From Clostridia bacterium (lineage in GTDB: Bacteria > Bacillota_A > Clostridia > Oscillospirales > CAG-272): 63,266 nucleotides of DNA. The DNA is taken from positions 1 to 63,266 of the forward strand of contig JAFTSQ010000019.1 in the NCBI GenBank assembly GCA_017467205.1, in the 5' to 3' direction. Under the pieces are notes generated by a model that was given only the letters and a program-made list of their open reading frames with translations, was not told where the DNA came from and did not search any database. A program made the translations under genes and the position numbers. The stretch's first letter is position 1, and every line of letters begins with the position of its first letter. This document shows, piece after piece, positions 41,022 to 49,529 of this stretch.

Positions 41022-42074
41022 TTATATAATAAGTTGGATTACGTCCTTTACGGTAACAACGAGCATAAGCCCCAAAAGAATCATAAGCCCTGCCGCGTTG
41101 ATGGCCGTTTCGATTTTTCTCGGAATCCTTTTTCGCGTTATCATCTCGATGAGAATAGTAACGAGGCGACCTCCGTCAAGCGCGGGTATGGGTAAAAGGT
41201 TCATTACACCGAGATTTATGCTTATGAGTGCGGTGATATAAAGCAGTGAAGGAATGCCGCTCTGCGCCGCGCTTCCGATGGCCGTGGAAATACCGACGGG
41301 ACCGGACACTGCCGCTACCGTATATCTGCCGGTTATGAGGTCAAATATAGACTCCCAGCACATCCTTACTATCAGAACGGACTTGCGGAAGGAATAGCTC
41401 ATCACACTGCCAAAGCTCTTCTCTACCGCGCGCACTCTGAAATCCATATTTCCCATTGACTGACCGCTCTCCTCGGTCACGGGGAACTGAACGTCGAGCA
41501 AGAGGATTTCCTCACCGTCCCTTATAACGACGAGGTCGAGCGGCTCAATTCCCTGCCGCATTATCTCGTACGCCATCTCGTCGAGCATAGAAACCCGCTT
41601 TTCTCCGACCTTTATTATGATATCACCCTCCATAAGTCCATACTCCGAGGAGGTGCACTCGTAGCCGAGCTCATCACCCTCGTAAAAGCTATGGACGGTT
41701 GTTCCGCCTATGTTTACCATAGAGGTGAGGATTATCATTGCCAAGAAGCCTGCGATTATATTGACCGATGCACCCGCGACGGTGATTATAAATCTCTGCC
41801 ATGCGGGCTTTTTATCGAAGGAATTCGGATCGTCACTCTCATCGTCCTCGCCCGCCATTGCGACGTAGCCGCCTATCGGGAAAGCGGAGAGCGAATATCT
41901 TATACCGCTCCTTTTGGAGTCATGGTACAAAAGCTTTGGTCCCATTCCTATTGAAAACTCGTTGATAGTAACCTTGAAAAGTCGGGCGAAGAGGTAGTGA
42001 CCCAGCTCGTGAATCAGAATAAGAAATCCGAAAACGAGGACGGCGGATACCACGGTTATAACTATATTGCCCAT
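41022..42074 (-). CDS. rseP: site-2 protease RseP/RasP (M50 zinc metallopeptidase)
   Basis: The 350-residue intramembrane protease cuts membrane-bound anti-sigma factors and remnant signal peptides. The first TM carries H22-E-L-G-H26; a PDZ domain lies at about 125-210 (EYGLMEGDIIIKVGEKRV). The last TM pair has the third metal ligand in NLLPIPALDGGRL. Four TMs in total. GGAGAAAT precedes ATG 42074. The position between dxr and ispG is the conserved Gram-positive order. Complete. Confidence 0.95.
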   Translation of the reverse strand: MGNIVITVVSAVLVFGFLILIHELGHYLFARLFKVTINEFSIGMGPKLLYHDSKRSGIRYSLSAFPIGGYVAMAGEDDESDDPNSFDKKPAWQRFIITVAGASVNIIAGFLAMIILTSMVNIGGTTVHSFYEGDELGYECTSSEYGLMEGDIIIKVGEKRVSMLDEMAYEIMRQGIEPLDLVVIRDGEEILLLDVQFPVTEESGQSMGNMDFRVRAVEKSFGSVMSYSFRKSVLIVRMCWESIFDLITGRYTVAAVSGPVGISTAIGSAAQSGIPSLLYITALISINLGVMNLLPIPALDGGRLVTILIEMITRKRIPRKIETAINAAGLMILLGLMLVVTVKDVIQLII

Positions 42075-42149
42075 ATTTCTCCATTCTGTCGCCTACGGCG
42101 ACCGTACATAATTCGGTAGCGTGAATTGTTTATGAGTATTGTTTTTACG

Positions 42150-43322
42150 CTAAATCTTTAATTTTTCGATTCGGGAGCGCGCTATCTCTCTCGCGCGTCT
42201 GTCGGCGGCTATCAGCTCGTCGACCGTTGCGGCACTCCTTGCCTCGGATATCATATCCTCAACCGTCGCGCACACGACCTCGGATATTCCGACGAAGGAA
42301 AGCCGCTCGTTAAGAAATGCCTCAACCGCCACCTCGTCAGCCGCGTTCATTACAGCGGGCATTCCGCCACCGAGCATTATTGCGCGCTTTGCAAGCGAGA
42401 GAAGCGGGAACGCCTCCTCGTCGGGCTGCCTGAATGTGAGCGAGGATATTTTGAACAGGTCGAGCTCCTCCGACGCCGTTACCATTCGGTCGGGGTAATC
42501 TACCGCGTACTGAACGCACATACGCATATCCGGTACGGAAAGCTCGGCTATTACGGTATTATCAATATATTCGACCGCCGAGTGCATTATACTCTCGCGG
42601 TGAACGAGAACCTCCACGCGCTCGGGCGGCGTGGAAAAGAGATGCGCCGCCTCGATTATCTCAAAGCCCTTATTCATAAGGGTTGCAGAGTCGACGGTTA
42701 TCTTTTTTCCCATTTTCCAGGTGGGGTGCGCGAGCGTGTCGGCAAGGGTAACGCGCTCAAGCTCCTCTCGGGTCTTGCCGAAGAACGGGCCGCCCGAGGC
42801 TGTGAGGAGTATCCTTTTTATCTCGGATACTCTGCCCGAGCGAAGCGACTGAAATATAGCCGAATGCTCGCTGTCAACGGGAATTATCTCTGCGTGCTTT
42901 TCCTTTAATAGACGCATAACTATGTCGCCTGCTATAACGAGCGACTCCTTATTTGCAAGAGCCAGCCGCTTGCCCTCTCCGAGCACGGCAAGTGTCGGAA
43001 GAAGGCCTGCTTCACCGAGGATGGAATTTATCACGGTGTTGGCGCTTGAGGCTCTGATGCCGTCAAGTATTCCCTCCTCGCCTGCAAGCACCTCTATATC
43101 GGTGTCGGCAAGGCGGACCGAAAGGTCGCGCGCCGAAGCCTCGTCTGCCATTGCGACGAAGCGAACGCCGAATTCCCTCGCCAAGCTCTCGGCAAGAGTA
43201 GAATTCCTTCCTGCACTTATGAGGTCAACGGCATAGCCGCGACTTCTTGCAACGTCGAGTGCTTGAGTGCCGACCGAGCCGGTTGCGCCGAGGACGGCTA
43301 TCGTCTTTTCTGAAAATTGCAC
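42150..43322 (-). CDS. dxr: 1-deoxy-D-xylulose 5-phosphate reductoisomerase
   Basis: The enzyme makes MEP from DXP with NADPH, the first committed step of the MEP pathway. I start at GTG 43322 (GGAG 7 nt upstream), which gives 390 residues, the usual length; the longer frame from 43355 adds 11 atypical residues. The NADPH motif is IAVLGATGSVGTQALDV. Active-site and metal residues are in IIPVDSEHSAIFQSL and LTASGGPFF, with MNKGFEIIEAAHLF and the HRESIMHSAVEY loop. It follows cdsA by about 90 bp. Complete. Confidence 0.95.
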   Translation of the reverse strand: MQFSEKTIAVLGATGSVGTQALDVARSRGYAVDLISAGRNSTLAESLAREFGVRFVAMADEASARDLSVRLADTDIEVLAGEEGILDGIRASSANTVINSILGEAGLLPTLAVLGEGKRLALANKESLVIAGDIVMRLLKEKHAEIIPVDSEHSAIFQSLRSGRVSEIKRILLTASGGPFFGKTREELERVTLADTLAHPTWKMGKKITVDSATLMNKGFEIIEAAHLFSTPPERVEVLVHRESIMHSAVEYIDNTVIAELSVPDMRMCVQYAVDYPDRMVTASEELDLFKISSLTFRQPDEEAFPLLSLAKRAIMLGGGMPAVMNAADEVAVEAFLNERLSFVGISEVVCATVEDMISEARSAATVDELIAADRRAREIARSRIEKLKI

Positions 43323-43413
43323 GGTTATTCTCCAATCTAAGAGAGAAGCCGCCATCGAAAGAGGTGAGCCGTGGGGCTTGCCTTTTAGGACGGCGGTTCT
43401 TCTCGGGATAAAA

Positions 43414-44244
43414 TCAAGTGAAGGGGGTTGCTTTGCTTACTATGAAGAGAAGGGCTATCGACGCGGCAATTATGGAGTCGAACCTATCCATTATTCCGCC
43501 GTGACCCGGAAGAAGATTTCCGTAATCCTTCGCGCCGTGCTCACGCTTTATAAGCGAGGCTATTAGGTCGCCAAGCTGGGATATTATCGCTAGGACGAAG
43601 CCGCAGATGGCAAGGACGAGATAGTTAGGCACGAGCTCGGTAAACCAGGTTACGATATATCCGTAAAGAAGACAAGAAAGAACCGCAACCACGATACCGC
43701 CAATCGAGCCCTCTACGGTCTTTTTGGGACTTATCGAGGGGATGAGCTTATGCTTTCCGATAAGCGAGCCGACAAGGTACGCTCCGACGTCGCAAAGCCA
43801 CGCCGCAACCAAGACTATGCCAAGGTTGAAAAGACCGTTTTCCATATAACGAAGAAGACAAAGCGAGGTGAAGCACGCCGATACGTAAAGGACCGATACG
43901 AACACCGCTGATATTTCTGAGAAGCGGAATTTTCCACATTCTATTATTGACACGACGAAAAGATACATAAGGAAGGCAAACATCGTCGTTCCCGCGGTCA
44001 CGATAAAGTTCTCGTAACCCATATTCCTTCCAAAATACGCAACGATAGGTGCGCCTGCCGCTATACAGTAGGCGGGAATCGATGCGATAAGCTTTTTGTG
44101 ATAATCAAGCACCTTCAAAAGCTCGAATATCGCACAAAGCGAAAGGAGCGCCAGTACTATCGGGTACACTATATATTTAGATAGAAAAAGTACTGCCGTC
44201 ATTACGACGATTATTATCAGCGTTGTTATTGTTCTTTGCTTCAT
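43414..44244 (-). CDS. cdsA: phosphatidate cytidylyltransferase
   Basis: The 276-residue polytopic enzyme (about eight TMs) makes CDP-diacylglycerol from phosphatidate and CTP. The C-terminal family signature is complete: SLIKREHGAKDYGNLLPGHGGIMDRFDS, including KDYGN and the PGHGG-x2-DR-x-D metal site. GAGGA lies 13 nt before ATG 44244, a little far. In most Gram-positives it follows uppS directly; here a 277-bp inverted-repeat element separates the two. Confidence 0.95.
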   Translation of the reverse strand: MKQRTITTLIIIVVMTAVLFLSKYIVYPIVLALLSLCAIFELLKVLDYHKKLIASIPAYCIAAGAPIVAYFGRNMGYENFIVTAGTTMFAFLMYLFVVSIIECGKFRFSEISAVFVSVLYVSACFTSLCLLRYMENGLFNLGIVLVAAWLCDVGAYLVGSLIGKHKLIPSISPKKTVEGSIGGIVVAVLSCLLYGYIVTWFTELVPNYLVLAICGFVLAIISQLGDLIASLIKREHGAKDYGNLLPGHGGIMDRFDSIIAASIALLFIVSKATPFT

Positions 44245-44264
44245 TTCTTGCTATTTTTCCTCGT

Positions 44265-44541
44265 TAGGCAAGAGTGAATAATCCAAACTCGTTTTTAAGA
44301 GGCGAATTATCCGTTATACATCGGTAAAAATTTTTATAATATCCGTATATTATCTCAAATTTTAACCTCGTCTACCGAAAAATTCGCTCTCTTGAAAATT
44401 CGAAGAACTCTTAAGCCTTAATTTTTAGATGGTTTTGGTGCTTGGCTCTCGTAGCCAAGTGCGACTTTGCAAGAGAGATAAGTGCCGAAAACGCTGAAAA
44501 TTAACGCTTAAGAGCGGGTTCGGACTATTCACTCTTGCCTA
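44265..44541. mobile_element. 277-bp inverted-repeat element between uppS and cdsA
   Basis: Terminal arms of 20 bp (44265-44284 and 44522-44541) are inverted copies with one mismatch, starting TAGGCAAGAGTGAATA. Further inside, CTCTTAAGCCTTAATTTT (about 44408-44425) pairs with AAAATTAACGCTTAAGAG (about 44497-44514), and a small hairpin CTTGGCT-ctcgt-AGCCAAG lies at about 44441-44459. There is no coding frame. It either is a MITE inserted in the operon or an RNA structure transcribed with it. No clear target duplication is seen. Confidence 0.7.
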
Positions 44542-44556
44542 TGCAGCCCCTTGCGG

Positions 44557-45291
44557 TTATTCGTTTTTGCCTATACCGCCGTATCTGCGATCTCTTTTCT
44601 TGAACTGATTTATTGCTTCGAGTATCTCACGCTTGCCGAAGTCCGGCCAAAGAGTGTCGAATATCACGTATTCGGAGTAAGCTCCCTGCCAGAGAAGGAA
44701 GTTCGATACCCTGAAATCTCCGCCCGTTCTGATTATCAGGTCGGGGTCAGGAGAATGAGATGTGTACATATATTTCGAGAGAGCCTCCTCGGTCAAGGGA
44801 ACGAGCCCCGCCTTGATAGCCTCGTTTGCCGCGTGAACTATCTCGTCGCGTCCGCCGTAGTTGAGCGCGACGTTGCAGACGAATTCGCGGTCCTTTGCCA
44901 TTTCCTCGACCTCTATGCACTTGTTGCGAAGCTTCTCGGAGAGCACCGATTTATCGCCAAGGAAGCGCATTGAGAAGTTCTTATCGGTTTCGATTTTCTT
45001 GATAACGACCTCATCAAGATATTTGTAGACGAGCTCCATTATCGCTTCAACCTCTTCTCTCGGTCTTTTCCAGTTTTCCGTGGAAAAGGCGTAAAGGGTG
45101 ACGTGATGGACGCCAATCGAGCGAAATATCTCAAGCACCTTTTGCACGTTTGCAGCTCCCGCAACGTGACCTGCCGTTCTCGGAAGAAGGCGCTTTTTCG
45201 CCCATCTGCCGTTGCCGTCCATTATTATTCCGACGGACTCAATGCCGGCAGTATCGATATTTTCGTTGATGTCGGTATTGTTTTTAGCCAT
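44557..45291 (-). CDS. uppS: isoprenyl transferase (undecaprenyl diphosphate synthase)
   Basis: The 244-residue cis-prenyltransferase extends FPP with IPP to the C55 lipid carrier for peptidoglycan and teichoic acid synthesis. Signature motifs: VGIIMDGNGRWAKKR (catalytic Asp), YAFSTENWKRP, and the C-terminal LIIRTGGDFRVSNFLLWQGAYSEY. In most homologues the last motif reads RTSGE; here it reads RTGGD, a conservative change. It follows frr by 16 bp and precedes the inverted-repeat element and cdsA. Complete. Confidence 0.95.
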   Translation of the reverse strand: MAKNNTDINENIDTAGIESVGIIMDGNGRWAKKRLLPRTAGHVAGAANVQKVLEIFRSIGVHHVTLYAFSTENWKRPREEVEAIMELVYKYLDEVVIKKIETDKNFSMRFLGDKSVLSEKLRNKCIEVEEMAKDREFVCNVALNYGGRDEIVHAANEAIKAGLVPLTEEALSKYMYTSHSPDPDLIIRTGGDFRVSNFLLWQGAYSEYVIFDTLWPDFGKREILEAINQFKKRDRRYGGIGKNE

Positions 45292-45307
45292 ATTTTTTCG
45301 GGAGAAA

Positions 45308-45862
45308 TTATATCTCCATTATTTCCTTTGTTTTATTTGCGGTAATGCCGTCGATCTCCTTGACGTACTTATCGGTGAGGTCCTGAATTGCCTTATCGCC
45401 CTGCTTTGCCTCGTCCTCGGTCATCTCGGAGTTCTTCTTCTGCGCCTTTACCTTATCGTTTGCATCGCGGCGGATGTTACGAACTGCAACCTTTGCGTCC
45501 TCACCCATCTTGGAAATCTGCTTGGAAAGGTCGCGGCGGCGCTCCTCGGTCATCGGGGGGAAGGTAAGGCGGATTACGCTACCGTCGTTCTGCGGATTGA
45601 TTCCGAGGTCGGAAGTGAGTATAGCCTTCTCGATTCCGCGAATGGCGGACTTATCCCAAGCGGTGATAACGAGGGTTCTTGCATCGGATACCTTTATCTC
45701 TGCGATAGCGGAAATAGCGGTGGGAGAGCCGTAATAGTCAACTTCTATTTTCTTAAGCACGTCGGGGTTTGCTCTTCCTGCACGGATGGAGGAAAGATTG
45801 TCAGCATAAGCTGCTACGCTCTTTTGCATTTTTACTTCGAATTCTTTGGTGTCGAGTTTCAT
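45308..45862 (-). CDS. frr: ribosome recycling factor
   Basis: The 184-residue protein splits post-termination ribosomes with EF-G. The sequence is typical throughout: SIRAGRANPDVLKKIEVDYY near the start, LTSDLGINPQNDG in the middle, and RRDLSKQISKMGEDAKVAVR in the long helix. AAGGAGAT precedes ATG 45862. The pyrH-frr-uppS order is the conserved bacterial arrangement; rpsB and tsf, which often precede pyrH, are absent here. Confidence 0.97.
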   Translation of the reverse strand: MKLDTKEFEVKMQKSVAAYADNLSSIRAGRANPDVLKKIEVDYYGSPTAISAIAEIKVSDARTLVITAWDKSAIRGIEKAILTSDLGINPQNDGSVIRLTFPPMTEERRRDLSKQISKMGEDAKVAVRNIRRDANDKVKAQKKNSEMTEDEAKQGDKAIQDLTDKYVKEIDGITANKTKEIMEI

Positions 45863-45899
45863 ATTTATCTCCTTAAGTTTTAATCTTATTGTATCGGTT

Positions 45900-46598
45900 T
45901 CAGTCGGGAGTTATGGTAGTGCCGAGGGTTTCACCCTTGAGCGCGCGAGTGATATCGCTCGCGGTCTTGAAGCCGAACACTCTGATTGGCATACCGTTCG
46001 CCATACAGAACGCCGCGGCGGTTGCGTCAATAGCCGTAAGATGCATTGCAAGCATCTCGGAGCACTTGATAGACTCAAGCTTCTTGGCATTCTTGTCAAG
46101 CCTCGGGTCTGCCGTGTAGATATAGTCGACGTTCTTTGCCATCAGCATCTCGTCAGCCCCTATCTCAACCGCTCTGACAGCACCTGCCGTGTCGGTAGAA
46201 AGGAAAGGAATTCCAAGGCCTGCGCCGAGAATGACGATTTTGCCCGCCTTGAGATAATCGACGGCACGGTCGGACACGTAGGGCTCTGCAAAGGGCGACA
46301 TCGGAACTGCGGTCATTACCACAGCCGAAGCACCTGCGCGCTCAAGCGCGTCCTTTAAGTAAAGAGAATTAATGACGGTTGCAAGCATACCCATTCTGTC
46401 TGCGGCGGTTCTGTCCATATCGGTTCCCTGCCTGCCGCGCCAGATGTTGCCCGCTCCGACGACGACTGCTATCTCGCATCCGTCCTCTACTCCCGCTTTA
46501 AGAGTCTTTGCAACCTCGTCAACGAATTTTGCGTTGTAAAGCTCGCTTGTTCCGTCGGCAAGTGCCTCGCCCGACAGCTTTATCAAAACACGCTTCAT
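45900..46598 (-). CDS. pyrH: UMP kinase
   Basis: The 232-residue amino-acid-kinase-fold enzyme phosphorylates UMP to UDP. Motifs: VLIKLSGEAL (phosphate loop), VVVGAGNIWRGRQG, the UMP-binding ATVINSLYLKDALE, and NVDYIYTADPRLDKNAKKLE. ATG 46598 is preceded by GGGAG at 8 nt. The gap of 68 bp to the upstream transketolase gene is AT-rich and could hold a promoter, but I could not assign one with confidence. Confidence 0.97.
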   Translation of the reverse strand: MKRVLIKLSGEALADGTSELYNAKFVDEVAKTLKAGVEDGCEIAVVVGAGNIWRGRQGTDMDRTAADRMGMLATVINSLYLKDALERAGASAVVMTAVPMSPFAEPYVSDRAVDYLKAGKIVILGAGLGIPFLSTDTAGAVRAVEIGADEMLMAKNVDYIYTADPRLDKNAKKLESIKCSEMLAMHLTAIDATAAAFCMANGMPIRVFGFKTASDITRALKGETLGTTITPD

Positions 46599-46666
46599 AA
46601 AGAATACTCCCGAATTGTATATTATATTTTAGTTTGTCACGCTTCGTTATAATACAGTTCTCAAAA

Positions 46667-47611
46667 TTATTTTTTGAGTGCTATTGCGCGGCGAGCCGCC
46701 GATACGATGTTCTCTGCGGTGAGCCCGTAGTACTCAAGGAGAGCCGGAACGGTTCCGCTTCTGCCGAAGGTGTCGTTGACACCGACGCGAACTACGGGAA
46801 CGGGGCATATCTCGGACACGGTCTCGCTTACAGCCGCGCCAAGTCCGCCGATTATATTGTGCTCCTCTGCGGTAACGATTGCGCCGGTTTCAGCCGCCGC
46901 CTTTGCAAGAAGCTCGGAATCAATCGGCTTTACCGTGTGGATGTTGATAACTCTTGCGCTCACGCCCTCCTCGGCAAGCGTTTCTGCCGCCTCGAGCGCG
47001 AGATGGAACATATAGCCGGTAGCCACTAAAGTAACGTCACTTCCCTCACGCGCTACGACGCCCTTGCCTATCTCAAATTTATAGCCGGGGATATCGGGGG
47101 TAAGGATGGGGGTGGGGTATCTGCCGAAGCGAAGATATACCGGTCCGTCGTGCTTGATAGCCGCCTCGGTTGCCGCGTACGCCTCGTTCGCGTCCGCAGG
47201 AGAGATAACCACCATTCCGGGAATAGTACGCATAAGCGCGATATCCTCAAGGCACTGGTGGGTTGCGCCGTCCTCACCTACGGTGATGCCCGCGTGGGTT
47301 GCGCCTATCTTAACGTTGAGGTGGGGGTAGCCTATCGAGTTGCGCACCTGTTCGTACGCTCTGCCTGCCGCGAACATTGCAAAGGAGGATGCAAAGGCTA
47401 CCTTGCCGGTGGAGGCAACGCCTGCCGCAACGCTCATCATATTGCCCTCTGCAATACCGCAGTTAAAGAATCTTTCCGGGAACTTCTTCTTAAAAGCTCC
47501 CGTCTTGGTTGCTGCCGCGAGGTCAGCATCAAAAACTACGAAGTCATACTTTTCGCCAAGCTCGACAAGCGCCGCGCCATAGGCTTCTCTGGTTGCTTTT
47601 TTTTCTGCCAT
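46667..47611 (-). CDS. transketolase, C-terminal subunit (Pyr and C domains)
   Basis: The 314-residue subunit carries the pyrimidine-binding domain of a split transketolase (catalytic glutamate in FFNCGIAEGNMMSVAAG) and the C-terminal domain. Other motifs: ATHAGITVGEDGATHQCLED and HNIIGGLGAAVSE. Together with the N-terminal subunit encoded just upstream (47622) it forms one active enzyme of the non-oxidative pentose phosphate pathway. GAGGTGTGAAGG precedes ATG 47611. Split transketolases are common in Clostridia and archaea. Confidence 0.93.
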   Translation of the reverse strand: MAEKKATREAYGAALVELGEKYDFVVFDADLAAATKTGAFKKKFPERFFNCGIAEGNMMSVAAGVASTGKVAFASSFAMFAAGRAYEQVRNSIGYPHLNVKIGATHAGITVGEDGATHQCLEDIALMRTIPGMVVISPADANEAYAATEAAIKHDGPVYLRFGRYPTPILTPDIPGYKFEIGKGVVAREGSDVTLVATGYMFHLALEAAETLAEEGVSARVINIHTVKPIDSELLAKAAAETGAIVTAEEHNIIGGLGAAVSETVSEICPVPVVRVGVNDTFGRSGTVPALLEYYGLTAENIVSAARRAIALKK

Positions 47612-47621
47612 CCTTCACACC

Positions 47622-48461
47622 TCACTTAAGCTCTTCCGCAATTTTTTCAAGGTCGGCAATTGCAACCTTGTAAAGATCTTCCTTGGGCGCTTGTCCGTGC
47701 CATTCGCACTTGTTCTCCATATAGGAAACGCCCTTACCCTTGACGGTTTTGGCAATTATGACGGTGGGCTTGCCCTTGGTCGCAGATGCCTCGTCAAACG
47801 CGCGCTCTATCTCGGAGAAATCGTGACCGTTTATAACGATAACGTTCCAGCCGAACGCGCGGAATTTCTCATCGTGAGGAGTGGGGTTCATTACCTCGGT
47901 TATCGCACCGTCTATCTGAAGACCGTTGAGGTCGAGGACAGCACAAAGATTATCAAGCTTATAGTGAGCGGCAAACATTGCAGCCTCCCAAACCTGACCC
48001 TCCTCACTCTCACCGTCGCCAAGCACGGTATAGACGCGATAGTCGCGACCGTCAACCTTTCCGGCAAGCGCCATTCCGCAAGCCGTGGAAATGCCAAGAC
48101 CGAGCGATCCGGTTGTCATATCAACTCCGGGGATGCCCTTCATATCGGGGTGACCCTGAAGCCTTGAGTCTATCTTACGGAGAGTCTTAAGCTCGTCCTT
48201 CGGGAAAAATCCGCGCTCTGCAAGCGCCGCGTAAAGCGCCGGTGCGGTGTGTCCCTTGGAAAGAACGAAGCGGTCCCTACCCTCCGCCTTGGGATTTTCG
48301 GGATCGACGTTCATCTCACGGAAATAAAGGTATGTGATGACGTCGGCAATGGAAAGAGAGCCTCCGGGATGACCGCAGGCTGCGCTGTACACGCCTTCGA
48401 TTACTCCGATACGGACGTTATTTGCCGTCCTGCGAAGCAAAAGTTCTGTGGAATGATCCAT
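47622..48461 (-). CDS. transketolase, N-terminal (TPP-binding) subunit
   Basis: I start at ATG 48461 (GAGGAG 6 nt upstream); the frame extends to 48536 but that part overlaps the promoter. The 279-residue product binds thiamine diphosphate: motif GDGESEEGQVWEAAMFAAHYKLDNL is the GDG-x(25-30)-N type metal site. Substrate histidines lie in GHPGGSLSIADV and SKGHTAPALYA, and in GSLGLGISTACGMA. It precedes the C-terminal subunit by 10 bp. Its promoter is at 48505-48533. With rpiB elsewhere in the window it completes part of the pentose phosphate branch. Confidence 0.93.
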   Translation of the reverse strand: MDHSTELLLRRTANNVRIGVIEGVYSAACGHPGGSLSIADVITYLYFREMNVDPENPKAEGRDRFVLSKGHTAPALYAALAERGFFPKDELKTLRKIDSRLQGHPDMKGIPGVDMTTGSLGLGISTACGMALAGKVDGRDYRVYTVLGDGESEEGQVWEAAMFAAHYKLDNLCAVLDLNGLQIDGAITEVMNPTPHDEKFRAFGWNVIVINGHDFSEIERAFDEASATKGKPTVIIAKTVKGKGVSYMENKCEWHGQAPKEDLYKVAIADLEKIAEELK

Positions 48462-48504
48462 ATTCTTCTCCTCAATAAATAAGTATTTAAATTTATCCTT
48501 TAAT

Positions 48505-48533
48505 ATTTTACTACAACGACCGACAAATGTCAA
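48505..48533 (-). promoter_or_regulatory. promoter of the transketolase operon
   Basis: On the minus strand, TTGACA (48533-48528), a 17-nt spacer and TAAAAT (48510-48505). It may also feed the downstream pyrH-polC block. Confidence 0.85.
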
Positions 48534-48593
48534 CATCTAACAGACATTTATTTGAGCCTCGATGAAAATTTTTTCAAATGCAAGACAAAAAGA

Positions 48594-48620
48594 AAAAGCG
48601 GCGGAAAATCCGCCGCTTTT
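48594..48620 (-). terminator. terminator of the multi-TM gene at 48631
   Basis: AAAAGCGGCGGA (48594-48605), loop aaa, TCCGCCGCTTTT (48609-48620). On the minus strand it ends in TTTTTCTTTTTG. Confidence 0.9.
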
Positions 48621-48630
48621 CGATTGTGAA

Positions 48631-49326
48631 TTAATAATACCTTCTTCTCGTTTTGAACTGAACGAAATAGCCGAGGACTGCAATGAGTGCCACTCCAATC
48701 CAAAACATCGTGTGCTGGGTGAATATCGGGATAAGGGTGTAATCGAGAACGTTGATAAAGGCAAGGCAAGTCCAAAGAGAACCGAGAAACGCCGTTATCG
48801 CGTGCTCAAAGAATTTCTTGCGAAGCATAAGCGCAACGAATACTGCGAGGATAGCGGCAACCGCGGCTACCTCCTCTCTTCCCTCGCCGCCCGACATAAG
48901 AGCGGTCAAGGCATAGACGCCGACGTAGCCTCCGACGCCGAAGGTAAGGATGTAAGAGATGACGTATTCAAGCCTGTTAAAGACGCCGGTAACGATTGCA
49001 AGGGCAAGTCCCATTATCCAATAAGGCATAACGACGAACTTGTCAAGCATCGGGGCAAGGAAGGTCGATCCAATGAGGAATCCGATAACGAAAAACGCCA
49101 CGAATTTTAACACGGGTAGCATCTTCTTGCCAAAAAAGGCTATTCCCAAGCCGAGAAGAACCATTATGTAAGGATAGGTTGGAGCTATGGTAAAGGACAT
49201 AAGCTTTTCCCAAACGTACATTACGGTGGGGCTTGCGGCTATGGCTGAAAACATCTCGGAAAACGCGCTACCCAGCTCCTCAAATCCGACGCTTCCGCTT
49301 GCCAAGCCATTAAAGAACTCAAGCAT
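48631..49326 (-). CDS. multi-TM protein, DUF4203-like
   Basis: The 231-residue protein has six or seven TM segments after a short amphipathic N-terminus (about residues 1-40). Hallmarks are paired glycines in the helices (PYIMVLLGLGIAFFGKKMLP, GVGGYVGVYALTALMSGG) and a basic tail QFKTRRRYY. The pattern resembles the TMEM198/DUF4203 family, whose bacterial role is unknown. It has a perfect consensus promoter, a hairpin in the leader and its own terminator, so it is an independent transcription unit. Alternative: an unrelated small polytopic family. Confidence 0.7.
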   Translation of the reverse strand: MLEFFNGLASGSVGFEELGSAFSEMFSAIAASPTVMYVWEKLMSFTIAPTYPYIMVLLGLGIAFFGKKMLPVLKFVAFFVIGFLIGSTFLAPMLDKFVVMPYWIMGLALAIVTGVFNRLEYVISYILTFGVGGYVGVYALTALMSGGEGREEVAAVAAILAVFVALMLRKKFFEHAITAFLGSLWTCLAFINVLDYTLIPIFTQHTMFWIGVALIAVLGYFVQFKTRRRYY

Positions 49327-49341
49327 ATATATTTCCTCTCA

Positions 49342-49362
49342 AACGAGCGCTGCCGGAGCGCT
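49342..49362 (-). promoter_or_regulatory. hairpin in the leader of the multi-TM gene
   Basis: GAGCGC and GCGCTC arms around a 7-nt loop sit between the promoter and the ribosome site GAGAGGAAAT. Too short for a known riboswitch; it could affect mRNA stability. Confidence 0.4.
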
Positions 49363-49387
49363 CAAATCGAAATTGTTTACTACTCAA

Positions 49388-49416
49388 ATTATAGCATATA
49401 AAGACCGCTTTGTCAA
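49388..49416 (-). promoter_or_regulatory. perfect consensus promoter of the multi-TM gene
   Basis: On the minus strand, TTGACA (49416-49411), a 17-nt spacer and TATAAT (49393-49388). Confidence 0.92.
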
Positions 49417-49529
49417 CAAGAAAGAAATTACCGTACCTGCCTTTCGAGCGCAAAAGTCGGCTTGTCCTGCCGTTTTTGCCCCAAAAGCGCTCTTTTTCGA
49501 GATTCAGTAACGAAAAAGTTACACCTGAT

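Noticed and set aside
44557..45291. Inactivating change in UppS (RTGGD instead of RTSGE)
   Set aside because: The change is conservative and all other catalytic motifs are intact; it looks like normal variation.
46599..46666. Separate pyrH promoter with TATAAT on the minus strand
   Set aside because: TATAAT is present but no acceptable -35 was found at 16-18 nt; read-through from the transketolase promoter is equally possible.
47622..48461. Truncated transketolase
   Set aside because: Short length is explained by the standard two-subunit split enzyme; both halves are intact and adjacent.
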